Positions 1-5,771 of a stretch of DNA of 9,302 nucleotides are shown here, piece by piece. Below the pieces are notes generated by a model, which was not told the origin of the DNA, did not search any database, and saw nothing but the letters and a program-made list of their open reading frames with translations. The stretch comes from Deltaproteobacteria bacterium. Lineage in GTDB: Bacteria; Desulfobacterota; Desulfobacteria; Desulfobacterales; C00003060. How positions within the stretch are numbered: position 1 is the first letter of the stretch; the number at the start of each line of letters is the position of its first letter. The stretch lies in contig JAFDFO010000078.1 in NCBI GenBank assembly GCA_019309815.1, positions 1-9,302 on the forward strand, given 5' to 3'. The position numbers and the translations under genes are program-made.

Positions 1-1
1 T

Positions 2-160
2 TTGTACCGGGACTTCCGCGAGGGGTGGAAGGAGGGCGTCGAGACCTCAAAACGCCTCAACATGTACCGTCAGCAATACTGTGGCTGCATCTACAGCGAA
101 AAGGAGCGCTACTTTAAGGGCAGAGCGCATGGCGCAAAGCGCAAAGCACAAATAGAGTAG
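2..160 (+). CDS. queH: Epoxyqueuosine reductase QueH, C-terminal 52 residues (5' truncated by window edge)
   Basis: QueH catalyses the last step of queuosine synthesis, reducing epoxyqueuosine in the tRNA wobble position; it is the iron-sulfur enzyme that replaces the cobalamin-dependent QueG in many bacteria. Only the tail is present, read in frame 2 up to a TAG at 158-160. The visible family hallmark is YCGCIYSEKERY, preceded by a basic, Arg/Lys-rich helix (RDFREGWKEGVETSKRLNMYRQQ). The paired cysteines of YCGC are a conserved QueH feature and are probably catalytic or metal-related. The last dozen residues (GRAHGAKRKAQIE) are encoded largely by a tandem 7-base repeat at 132-152, so the extreme C-terminus may be lineage-specific. 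Assignment rests on the short motif and on sequence style; the N-terminal cysteine motifs lie outside the window. Confidence 0.8.
   Translation: MYRDFREGWKEGVETSKRLNMYRQQYCGCIYSEKERYFKGRAHGAKRKAQIE
132..152. repeat. Tandem heptamer GCGCAAA x3 at the 3' end of queH
   Basis: Three consecutive 7-base units read GCGCAAA, GCGCAAA and GCACAAA (one mismatch in the third). The array lies inside the last codons of queH and ends 5 bases before its stop codon. Two further imperfect heptamers follow at 171-184 (CAGGTCA, CAAGTCA). This is seen directly; the idea that it belongs to a family of dispersed heptamer microrepeats is inference from the similar phasing of other spacers in this window. Confidence 0.6.
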
Positions 161-250
161 TTTTCAGGAACAGGTCACAAGTCAGAGTGAGCGTGTGCAG
201 CGAAGAATCTTCATCTTGGCACTTTGTTACCAAATACAAGATTTCTCCCT

Positions 251-288
251 TCCGCCTTCGTCAAGACTTCGGAGGACAAGTCGGCGGA
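251..288. repeat. REP-like imperfect palindrome in the spacer
   Basis: Outer arms TCCGCC (251-256) and GGCGGA (283-288) pair perfectly. Inside them GACTT (265-269) pairs with AAGTC (278-282) around an 8-base loop, leaving an 8-base bulge (257-264) on the left arm only. The asymmetric two-stem layout resembles bacterial REP/BIME-type extragenic palindromes. The element appears once in this window, so dispersal through the genome is an inference. Confidence 0.45.
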
Positions 289-381
289 GAGGTCGAAATG
301 ACAAAGAGGACAGTCGAAACGACACCACTTATTGTGTTTATCAGGATGACCTTTTGTTTCAGAATCGGAGGCAACGAGTGC

Positions 382-403
382 GGGCGGGGATAAACCCCGG
401 CCC
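382..403. other. GC-rich hairpin, possible bidirectional terminator or dispersed repeat
   Basis: GGGC (382-385) pairs with GCCC (400-403) and GGGG (386-389) with CCCC (395-398), with loop ATAAA and one bulged G at 399. It lies 42 bases downstream of the PHP stop on the minus strand and 222 bases after the queH stop on the plus strand. No run of T follows on either strand, so a classical intrinsic terminator is not supported; it may instead be a dispersed GC-hairpin repeat. Confidence 0.35.
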
Positions 404-444
404 TATAGTTAAGATCCATCACATGACGTATGAGCTTTTCTGAA

Positions 445-1032
445 TCACAAGCCTGCGCCAAGGGCAATCTGTTCTGCCTGCTTTGGAGTGATGAGGTCTG
501 AGGGTTCGTGGGCGTCTGAGTTCAAGACTAACCCCGCCCCGTGTTTCTTGGCAAGTTTTGCTACATGCCCGTTCGTCAAGCTGTGGCCCTTTCGCGCGGT
601 GATTTCCAGAAACACCCCATTCTCGGCTGCCATGGCCGCCTCTTCATCAGTTATCAAACCGGGGTGGGCCAGGATGTCTATGTCTGCACGAAGGCCGGCG
701 CGATTCGTCCCGAGCTTCACCGGCTCTACAATGGTTTCCCCATGCAACACCACAACCTTGGCCCCAAGAGACCGGGCCTGATCAGCCAAAGAGGGGATAT
801 GAGAAGGCGGGATGTGAGTCAGCTCGATTCCGGGTATCACCCTGATATGCTTCACGTCATTCAGCGCTTCCGCGACAGCGACGATTCGGGGAATGATGAA
901 ATCGAGGTTGGACGCATCCGCGTGGTCAGTAATAGCAATAGCCTCAACCCCATGCACCTCTGCCCGACGGACCAGTTCCGAAGGCACGAGGACACCGTCA
1001 CTGAAAATCGAATGTGTGTGCAGATCAATCAC
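445..1032 (-). CDS. PHP-domain phosphoesterase (histidinol-phosphatase-like), probably C-terminally shortened
   Basis: The PHP superfamily comprises metal-dependent phosphoesterases such as histidinol phosphate phosphatase and polymerase-associated domains; the substrate of this subgroup is unknown. Metal-ligand motifs in order are DLHTHSIFSDG (H5, H7, D12), AITDHAD (D36, H37), PGIELTH (E70), VVLHGE (H97), DILAHPGL (H123) and LNSDAH (D173, H175), so the core active site looks complete. The start is a GTG at 1032, giving MIDLHTHS, the usual beginning for the family; the preceding DUF151 gene stops only 9 bases upstream, indicating one transcript. The protein ends at LGAGL after 195 residues. 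As I recall, relatives continue for some 15-25 residues after this GAGL motif, so a premature stop or an alternative short form is likely. Cytoplasmic; specific reaction not assigned. Confidence 0.85.
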   Translation of the reverse strand: MIDLHTHSIFSDGVLVPSELVRRAEVHGVEAIAITDHADASNLDFIIPRIVAVAEALNDVKHIRVIPGIELTHIPPSHIPSLADQARSLGAKVVVLHGETIVEPVKLGTNRAGLRADIDILAHPGLITDEEAAMAAENGVFLEITARKGHSLTNGHVAKLAKKHGAGLVLNSDAHEPSDLITPKQAEQIALGAGL

Positions 1033-1041
1033 AGTTCTTTC

Positions 1042-1539
1042 TCACATTTTGTATTTGCCAAAATCATCGGGTGAAAGTTTTTCCAGATAGTCTTTCCATT
1101 TCAGCCCCTCTTCACTCTTATCAGCGGCCTCGGGTTCTGCATCCAGCTGCTTCGATTTCTGGAGCACCTCGTCGTCAACAAATATGGGACAACCGGCTCT
1201 TAGCGCCAAGGCAATGGCATCGCTAGGACGGGCATCCATGTTGTACGATTGGTTGTCCAAAGAGAAGTAGATCTGTGCAAAGAATGTATTATCCCTCAGG
1301 TCACACACTTCCACCTTGGAGACATTGATCTCTAGCAAATCAATGAAATTCTTGAACAGATCATGTGTCATCGGGCGTGCGAACCGAACATTTTCAAGCT
1401 CTGTAGCAATGGCCGTCGCCTCCAAGATACCGATCCAGATGGGAAGCGCGTGATCTCCCTCAACAGATTTCAAGATAACGATCGGGGAGTTTGAAACTTG
1501 ATCAACGGTCAAACCTGAAACTTCCATTTCATGCAGCAT
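1042..1539 (-). CDS. DUF151 / bifunctional nuclease family protein
   Basis: This 165-residue protein belongs to the BFN/DUF151 domain family (Pfam PF02577), found across bacteria and plants; some members have reported nuclease activity, but the role of bacterial ones is poorly defined. Motifs in order are SNSPIVILK (16-24), ALPIWIGILEATAIA (31-45), RPMTHDLFKN (55-64), DLRDNTFFA (80-88) and DARPSDAIALALR (102-114). An acidic linker follows, then a C-terminal tail KWKDYLEKLSPDDFGKYKM that recurs in related proteins. I chose the ATG at 1539 because a GGAGG lies 8 bases upstream at 1548-1552; a longer in-frame version back to 1566 lacks such a site. The start overlaps the miaB stop by 11 bases, so the two genes are probably translationally coupled. 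The PHP gene begins 9 bases after its stop. Confidence 0.92.
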   Translation of the reverse strand: MLHEMEVSGLTVDQVSNSPIVILKSVEGDHALPIWIGILEATAIATELENVRFARPMTHDLFKNFIDLLEINVSKVEVCDLRDNTFFAQIYFSLDNQSYNMDARPSDAIALALRAGCPIFVDDEVLQKSKQLDAEPEAADKSEEGLKWKDYLEKLSPDDFGKYKM

Positions 1540-2914
1540 GCGACATACCTCCAGTTTCGCCAGCACCCTCTTCTTTCACTCCAGCCACAGGTTGACCGAG
1601 CAACGAATGCGAAAATGCTCCGACAATTTCTACGGGCAACATCTGACCGACACCTACAACCCTGTCGCCGTCAACGGGAAAATTGACGACTCTGTTACAG
1701 GGGGTGCGTCCCATCAGTTGATCAGGCGTTTTCTTACTATGTCCATCCACCAAGACCCTCTGAATCGTCCCTATCAGGGCCCTATTCTTCTTGAGCGTAA
1801 ACCCTGACTGAAGTCCGAACAGGATGGTAAAACGCTCACCAATTACCGCATCCGGGACCTTGTTGGAAAACCTGACAGCAGGAACGTTTGGACGGTCAGA
1901 ATACTTGAACATGAAGAGGCTGTCAAATCCTACTTCACGGACAAGGTCCAGCGTGTTCTCAAAATCAACCGTTTCTTCGCCTGGAAAGCCAACAATGATG
2001 TCAGAGGTTATCGAAATGTCAGGTCTCACCTGACGCAGTTTTTCGACCTTTTTGAGATAGAAGTCTCTGCTATAGCCCCTATTCATACGCTTTAACACAC
2101 GATCTGATCCCGATTGGACCGGCAGGTGAATGTGAGGGACCAGTTTGTCCAGTCTGCCAAAGGCTTCGATCAACTGATCGGACAGATCCTTGGGATGCGA
2201 TGTTGTGAAACGCATGCGACGTAAGCCTTGGATTTCGTTAACATGGCCGAGGAGTGTCGGAAAATCACATCCATGACCATTCTTTTCTCCATACGCATTA
2301 ACATTTTGGCCTATGAGTGTGACTTCTACAACCCCGCTCTCTACCAGAAGCCGAGTTTCTCGCAGGATTTCCTTGTGGTCCCGGCTTACCTCGCGCCCTC
2401 TCACATACGGTACCACACAGTACGTACAGAAGTTGTCGCAACCCTGCATAATGGTGACAAAGGCCGTGCCTCGTTCTGTCTCGGAAACGGGTTCGGGAAT
2501 ACACAGGGGTTCTGAATCCCCCCTCGGGCCTATGTCTACGACCGGCCTCTCTTGAGCCTCAGCCTGCGCTATAAGAGATGGAAGTCGCCCGACCGCAAAC
2601 GTCCCGAACACGATATCCACATGCGGCGCCCGTTCGATAAGACGATGCCCCTCCTGTTGGGCAACACATCCAGCCACACCGATCATAAGGTCGGGCTTGA
2701 GCCGTTTCATACGGGCAAGACGACCCAGAAAGCTGTACACCTTGTGCTCAGCCTTCTCACGGATCGAACACGTATTCACTACAATTAGATCGGCACTCCC
2801 GAGTTGTGACGTTGGACGATAGTTCAACGAGGCCAGATGTCTAAGCATCTGTTCGGAATCATAGACGTTCATCTGGCAGCCCATGGTGACTATGTGAATA
2901 CGCTTCTGTTTCAT
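1529..2914 (-). CDS. miaB: tRNA-2-methylthio-N6-dimethylallyladenosine synthase MiaB
   Basis: MiaB is a radical SAM methylthiotransferase that converts i6A37 to ms2i6A37 in tRNAs reading codons that start with U. Domain order is complete. The N-terminal MTTase domain carries the auxiliary [4Fe-4S] cysteines C13 (MGCQMN), C49 (NTCSIREKAE) and C83 (AGCVAQQEG). The radical SAM core has C159-X3-C163-X2-C166 (GCDNFCTYC), HLPVQSGSDRVLKRMNRGY (264-282) and VGFPGEE (308-314). A TRAM-type RNA-binding domain spans about 379-440. At 461 residues the length is normal. I prefer the ATG at 2914 (MKQKRIHIVTMGCQMN, a typical N-terminus); a GTG at 2932 would add six residues. Neither has a strong ribosome binding site. 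A roughly 20-residue Gly/Glu-rich tail after the TRAM domain overlaps the ribosome binding site of the next gene. Confidence 0.97.
   Translation of the reverse strand: MKQKRIHIVTMGCQMNVYDSEQMLRHLASLNYRPTSQLGSADLIVVNTCSIREKAEHKVYSFLGRLARMKRLKPDLMIGVAGCVAQQEGHRLIERAPHVDIVFGTFAVGRLPSLIAQAEAQERPVVDIGPRGDSEPLCIPEPVSETERGTAFVTIMQGCDNFCTYCVVPYVRGREVSRDHKEILRETRLLVESGVVEVTLIGQNVNAYGEKNGHGCDFPTLLGHVNEIQGLRRMRFTTSHPKDLSDQLIEAFGRLDKLVPHIHLPVQSGSDRVLKRMNRGYSRDFYLKKVEKLRQVRPDISITSDIIVGFPGEETVDFENTLDLVREVGFDSLFMFKYSDRPNVPAVRFSNKVPDAVIGERFTILFGLQSGFTLKKNRALIGTIQRVLVDGHSKKTPDQLMGRTPCNRVVNFPVDGDRVVGVGQMLPVEIVGAFSHSLLGQPVAGVKEEGAGETGGMSHAA
1548..1552 (-). promoter_or_regulatory. Ribosome binding site (GGAGG) deciding the DUF151 start
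   Basis: GGAGG on the minus strand sits 8 bases before the ATG at 1539, inside the last codons of miaB. It favours the 165-residue form over the 174-residue in-frame extension and implies termination-reinitiation coupling with miaB. Confidence 0.75.
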
Positions 2915-2988
2915 GCTATCTATGCTCAACACCCATGCGATGCTTCAAATATTTGCCCTTTCAATTCAGTGCAGTTGCCAAAAAAATA

Positions 2989-3429
2989 TTATGACGGTTG
3001 CTTTTCTTCAGGCAAAACCTTCCCGTGTACTTTGATTGATTTGATATTTACTGCGGCGATTCTGTAGCCCCCGTACGCAAACTGCCCATGACAGTTTGTC
3101 TTCTTGTTCATCACAACGGAAACTGTCTTACCATCCTTCAACCGGACCTCCGCGGTCAGTGTGTCTTCGTGGAGCACGAAGATGATTGTATTGACCCTGT
3201 CAAGCGTAATAGAGACATCTGCGTCACCCATCTTTCCAGAAAGGTAGGTCTGGCCGTCAAAGCTGAACCTCTCAACACGGATGGCCAAGTCCGACAGATC
3301 TGTGATCGTTGCAGAATAGTTGGTTTTGGGTTCCGGCACCTGCACCGAGCCAGGGTTTCCAAAACCTCCCATTCCAACCAGGAAGACATAAAATATCACC
3401 AACAGACCAACCCAACCGACCTTTTTCAT
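2989..3429 (-). CDS. Small exported protein of unknown function
   Basis: I do not recognise this 146-residue protein. It begins with a Sec-type signal: MKK, then a hydrophobic stretch from about residue 5 to 20 (VGLLVIFYVFLVGMGG), then a Gly/Asn/Pro region where cleavage is plausible. There is no lipobox cysteine, so a lipoprotein is unlikely. The mature part alternates hydrophobic and polar residues (YSATITDLSDLAIRVERFSFDG, then DADVSITLDRVNTIIFVL and LTAEVRLKDGKTVSVVM), suggesting a small beta-sandwich or barrel; its single cysteine is C113 in KTNCHGQF. Location is probably the periplasm or cell surface. ATG 3429 is chosen over GTG 3435 because GGAGGG lies 7 bases before the ATG but only 1 base before the GTG. 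It lies 74 bases before miaB, so may share its transcript, though the product suggests no link to tRNA modification. Confidence 0.75.
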   Translation of the reverse strand: MKKVGWVGLLVIFYVFLVGMGGFGNPGSVQVPEPKTNYSATITDLSDLAIRVERFSFDGQTYLSGKMGDADVSITLDRVNTIIFVLHEDTLTAEVRLKDGKTVSVVMNKKTNCHGQFAYGGYRIAAVNIKSIKVHGKVLPEEKQPS

Positions 3430-3436
3430 ACTCACA

Positions 3437-3442
3437 CCCTCC
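3437..3442 (-). promoter_or_regulatory. Ribosome binding site (GGAGGG) for the exported protein
   Basis: GGAGGG on the minus strand is spaced 7 bases from ATG 3429. The alternative GTG at 3435 would be only 1 base away, which is too close; this decides the start. Confidence 0.7.
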
Positions 3443-3460
3443 CCCGCCCCGACGAACCGG

Positions 3461-3481
3461 GAAATATGAAATTCGAAATCG
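3461..3481. repeat. Degenerate heptamer array GAAATNN x3
   Basis: GAAAT begins at 3461, 3468 and 3475, exactly 7 bases apart (units GAAATAT, GAAATTC, GAAATCG). It lies in the 122-base spacer between the exported-protein gene and the DUF4911 gene. Together with the array at 3543-3562 it fills much of that spacer. No promoter was convincingly recognised there. Confidence 0.5.
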
Positions 3482-3542
3482 GCGCTTCGTTGCTGCGGAC
3501 AAAATTCATTGATGACTTGTTTCCTGTAGGCGGTTCTTTATC

Positions 3543-3562
3543 AATCATAAATCATAAATCAT
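3543..3562. repeat. Tandem heptamer AATCATA x2.9 overlapping the DUF4911 stop codon
   Basis: Units at 3543-3549 and 3550-3556 are identical (AATCATA) and the third, 3557-3562, is a six-base partial copy. The minus-strand stop codon of the DUF4911 gene (3552-3554) lies inside the second unit, so the array supplies the end of that reading frame. Confidence 0.65.
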
Positions 3563-3788
3563 CAGTCATCAATCCTATGCGTTCAATCCTTATGTCTCTT
3601 TCAAGGTCCTCAATGATCATGTCGACCACGCCTTGGCACCCAGGTCCAATGTGCAGCGCAACGAGTCCCTTTGGTGGATCTATGGTCCTGACAACGGCCA
3701 CCCCATCGTAACCTTCCAAGATGAACTTCAAGAAGTGAATCTCCCGTCGATCAACGCGATAGTATCTCCTGACGGTGGCGTTACGCAT
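3552..3788 (-). CDS. DUF4911 domain-containing protein
   Basis: This small cytoplasmic protein of 78 residues has no known function. The body matches my memory of the DUF4911 family: VRRYYRVDRREIHFLKFILEGYDGVAVVRTIDPPKGLVALHIGPG, in which the RREIHFLKFILEGYDG helix and the 'DP.KG.V.L...PG' turn are typical, followed by an amphipathic helix (VVDMIIEDLERDI). A mixed alpha/beta fold of about 70 residues is likely. I chose ATG 3788: an AGAGG lies 7 bases upstream at 3796-3800, whereas the longer frame needs a TTG at 3812 without such a site. The last residues (GLMTDDL) run into the AATCATA heptamer array, which provides the stop codon. It is the first gene of the minus-strand cluster leading to miaB; co-transcription across the 122-base gap is possible but not shown. 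Confidence 0.8.
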   Translation of the reverse strand: MRNATVRRYYRVDRREIHFLKFILEGYDGVAVVRTIDPPKGLVALHIGPGCQGVVDMIIEDLERDIRIERIGLMTDDL

Positions 3789-3942
3789 GCAAAAGCCTCT
3801 GCTGAACGTCAAAATACTTGATCAATATCTTGTGGTTAGAATCATTCTTTGCCGATTTGAACACCTAACACCAATTCATCCCCCTTTCAACGAAAAAAGT
3901 CGCTATTGTAGAAATCTTGGCTTTAGGCTATATCCGCTCAGC
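3789..3942. promoter_or_regulatory. Divergent intergenic region between the DUF4911 gene and recJ
   Basis: These 154 bases must hold the start signals for the minus-strand cluster and for recJ, since the two diverge here. The stretch is fairly AT-rich. I could not find a pair of -35/-10 boxes with good spacing on either strand: a TTGATC (3818-3823) and TAGAAT (3837-3842) pair is only 13 bases apart, too short for a sigma-70 promoter. Confidence 0.4.
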
Positions 3943-5679
3943 ATGGAAAGGAGATGGCACGTCCTCACACCCGACCCCGAGCAAGTTGATGCCTTGTCGG
4001 GCGCCTTACGTTGCCAGCCCGCAGTCGCCGCCGCTCTCCTTAACCGCGGCATCTCCAACCCGGAGCTCGCCGAGCCCTTCCTTAGGCCTTCATTTGCTCA
4101 CGTTCGATCCCCTTTCTTGATGAAGGATGTGGATCGTGCTGTTGAGCGTATTCTGCTGGCTCTTCATGACCGTGAAAAAGTGCTCATCTTTGGAGACTAT
4201 GATACAGACGGCATTACCGCCACTGCTTTGCTCTTCGAATTCTTGGCCTATCTGGGTGCCGATGTGCATTGCCACATTCCTGATCGCCTGACCGAAGGTT
4301 ATGGGTTAAGTCAGGACTATATTGAACTCCACGCCATCCCAAACGGCGTTGATCTCGTTATTACTGTGGATTGCGGGATATCCAGCCACGACGCAGTCAA
4401 CACAGCTCGCGCTGCCGGGATCGATGTCATCATCACGGATCACCACGAACCCCCTCCCTCAACGCCGGCTGCTGTCGCTGTCTTGAACCCTAAACAGGTA
4501 GACTGTCCTTCGGGCTTTTCGTGGCTCGCGGGCGTCGGTGTGGCCTTCAACTTGGTTCTTGCACTGCGCAAGAGGCTCCGAGATGAGGGCTATTGGGAAA
4601 AGCGCCAGGAACCGAACCTGAAGGCAGCCTGCGATCTCGTGGCCCTGGGGACCGTGGGAGACATGGCCCCTCTTGTCGAGGAAAACCGCATCTACGTGAA
4701 AGCTGGACTTGAAGTACTCGCTTCTGATTCGCGTCCTGGTGTTCAGGCCCTGTTGGACGTTTCCAAACTGACGGATCGTCGCCTCAGCACCAGGGAGCTT
4801 GCGTTCAGACTTGCCCCTCGGCTGAACGCACCGGGGAGGCTGTGCCACGCCTCGAGTGCATTGGAGCTCCTTACGACACCAAACCTGGAAAGAGCGCGTA
4901 CAATCGCCAAGGAGCTCAACCAGCAGAATACAAAGAGGCAGGAGATAGAGAGTAAGATATTGTCTGAAATTTTGGAGTGGCTTGAGAAAAACCCAAAGCT
5001 ATTGGAACAAAGAGCACTGGTCATTGACCGGGAGGGATGGCACCAAGGCGTGATCGGGATCGTGGCGTCCAGGTTGGTTAATCGATATGAGAAGCCGGCC
5101 ATTGTTATTACGGTAACAGACGGGATCGGGAGAGGCTCGGCCCGCAGTCCGGATGGATTCGACCTGTACGAAGGCTTGAAGATCTGCTCTCGGCACCTTG
5201 AAAAATTTGGGGGGCACAAGGCGGCAGCAGGCCTCACCGTAAAAGCTGAAAATATCCCTGCATTCCGGACCGACTTTGAAAGGGTCGTTGTTCAAAAAAC
5301 AAGGCCCCAGGACTTTGTGCCTGAAGTGGTGATTGACTGGGAGATTTCGGCATCTGATGTCTCAGCGGAACTGGCTGACGAACTGGAAGCGCTTGCCCCT
5401 TTCGGGGTGGGGAACCCTGAGCCTGTTCTCATGATCTCAGACATAGATCTCCTAACTGCGCGGCGGGTTGGAACTCACCATTTGCAAATGAGATTCCGGC
5501 CCTCCGCTGCACGGAACGTGAAGGGGAACAAGTCAATTGACGCCATTTTTTTCAACCAGACCAGTGAAGTACCCCAACCCGGGAATCTTTATCGGATCGC
5601 CTGTCATGTTCGCTGGAATCGTTGGAGGGAGCAGAAAAGAATGCAACTGGTCATCAAGGCAATAGATGCTGTTCGCTGA
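3943..5679 (+). CDS. recJ: Single-stranded-DNA-specific 5'-3' exonuclease RecJ
   Basis: RecJ degrades single-stranded DNA 5' to 3' in recombinational repair, mismatch repair and processing of stalled forks. The protein is 578 residues, close to the E. coli length. DHH-domain motifs in order are FGDYDTDGITA (83-93, D85/D87/D89), PDRLTEGYGLS (113-123), TVDCGIS (141-147), ITDHHEP (164-170, the DHH signature) and LGTVGDMAPL (235-244). The DHHA1 part has WHQGVIGIVASR (366-377), GRGSARS (396-402) and FGGHKAAAGL (422-431). A C-terminal OB-fold-like part includes APFGVGNPEPV (485-495). All catalytic motifs are intact. ATG 3943 gives MERRWHVLTPDPEQ, the usual family beginning; the frame stays open upstream to 3775 but that extension looks non-coding. 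No clear ribosome binding site precedes the ATG, which is odd for so well conserved a gene. Confidence 0.96.
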   Translation: MERRWHVLTPDPEQVDALSGALRCQPAVAAALLNRGISNPELAEPFLRPSFAHVRSPFLMKDVDRAVERILLALHDREKVLIFGDYDTDGITATALLFEFLAYLGADVHCHIPDRLTEGYGLSQDYIELHAIPNGVDLVITVDCGISSHDAVNTARAAGIDVIITDHHEPPPSTPAAVAVLNPKQVDCPSGFSWLAGVGVAFNLVLALRKRLRDEGYWEKRQEPNLKAACDLVALGTVGDMAPLVEENRIYVKAGLEVLASDSRPGVQALLDVSKLTDRRLSTRELAFRLAPRLNAPGRLCHASSALELLTTPNLERARTIAKELNQQNTKRQEIESKILSEILEWLEKNPKLLEQRALVIDREGWHQGVIGIVASRLVNRYEKPAIVITVTDGIGRGSARSPDGFDLYEGLKICSRHLEKFGGHKAAAGLTVKAENIPAFRTDFERVVVQKTRPQDFVPEVVIDWEISASDVSAELADELEALAPFGVGNPEPVLMISDIDLLTARRVGTHHLQMRFRPSAARNVKGNKSIDAIFFNQTSEVPQPGNLYRIACHVRWNRWREQKRMQLVIKAIDAVR

Positions 5680-5716
5680 AAATAATCTCTTTTGATGATA
5701 CTGTCCGGTTATTGCC

Positions 5717-5745
5717 TTGCAATCTTCAATTTTCTTGTCTATAAA
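5717..5745 (+). promoter_or_regulatory. Candidate sigma-70 promoter for the helical protein / MBL hydrolase pair
   Basis: TTGCAA (5717-5722) and TATAAA (5740-5745) are separated by 17 bases, the optimal spacing, matching consensus at 4 and 5 of 6 positions. Transcription would begin near 5752, about 20 bases before the ATG at 5772. The -35 overlaps a small perfect stem, ATTGC (5711-5715) with GCAAT (5719-5723), which lies just after recJ and could be a weak terminator, though no strong T-run follows. Read-through from recJ is also possible. Confidence 0.4.
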
Positions 5746-5758
5746 ACATTTAACACTT

Positions 5759-5763
5759 GAGGT
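5759..5763 (+). promoter_or_regulatory. Ribosome binding site (GAGGT) deciding the start at 5772
   Basis: GAGGT lies 8 bases before ATG 5772. The longer frame from TTG 5757 would overlap this site, so the ATG is preferred. Confidence 0.65.
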
Positions 5764-5771
5764 CTTGCACA

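Larger units (their letters stand above)
161..444. other. Intergenic spacer between convergent queH and PHP genes; repeats and hairpins, no gene seen
   Basis: This spacer separates two genes that converge. Short open frames exist on both strands but none has a ribosome binding site, recognisable domain or plausible composition; their translations (for example stretches rich in Arg-Arg-Thr-Ser or Phe-Gly-Gly) are typical of repeat DNA. It holds an imperfect palindrome (251-288) and a GC-rich hairpin (382-403), either of which could separate transcription from the two sides. No tRNA or rRNA-like segment was recognised. Confidence 0.6.

Noticed and set aside
187..443. Overlapping small open frames in the queH-PHP spacer
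   Set aside because: Their translations follow the palindrome and GC-hairpin repeats, are Arg/Ser/Thr-rich, and lack ribosome binding sites.
541..1074. Plus-strand open frame of 177 codons opposite the PHP gene
   Set aside because: The minus strand encodes an intact PHP protein with all metal motifs; the opposite frame has no ribosome binding site or recognisable domain.
3543..3562. Possible CRISPR-like array
   Set aside because: The 7-base units are directly abutting with no spacers of constant length and no cas genes nearby; this is a short tandem repeat.
3818..3842. Possible recJ promoter TTGATC ... TAGAAT
   Set aside because: The spacer is only 13 bases, too short for sigma-70 recognition.
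3775..3942. In-frame N-terminal extension of recJ by 56 codons
   Set aside because: It overlaps the divergent DUF4911 start, has no ribosome binding site, and RecJ proteins normally begin at the MERRWHVLTPDP segment.
4743..5237. Minus-strand open frame of 164 codons opposite recJ
   Set aside because: It lies fully inside the conserved RecJ coding region and its translation is Ser/Leu-rich shadow sequence without any motif.
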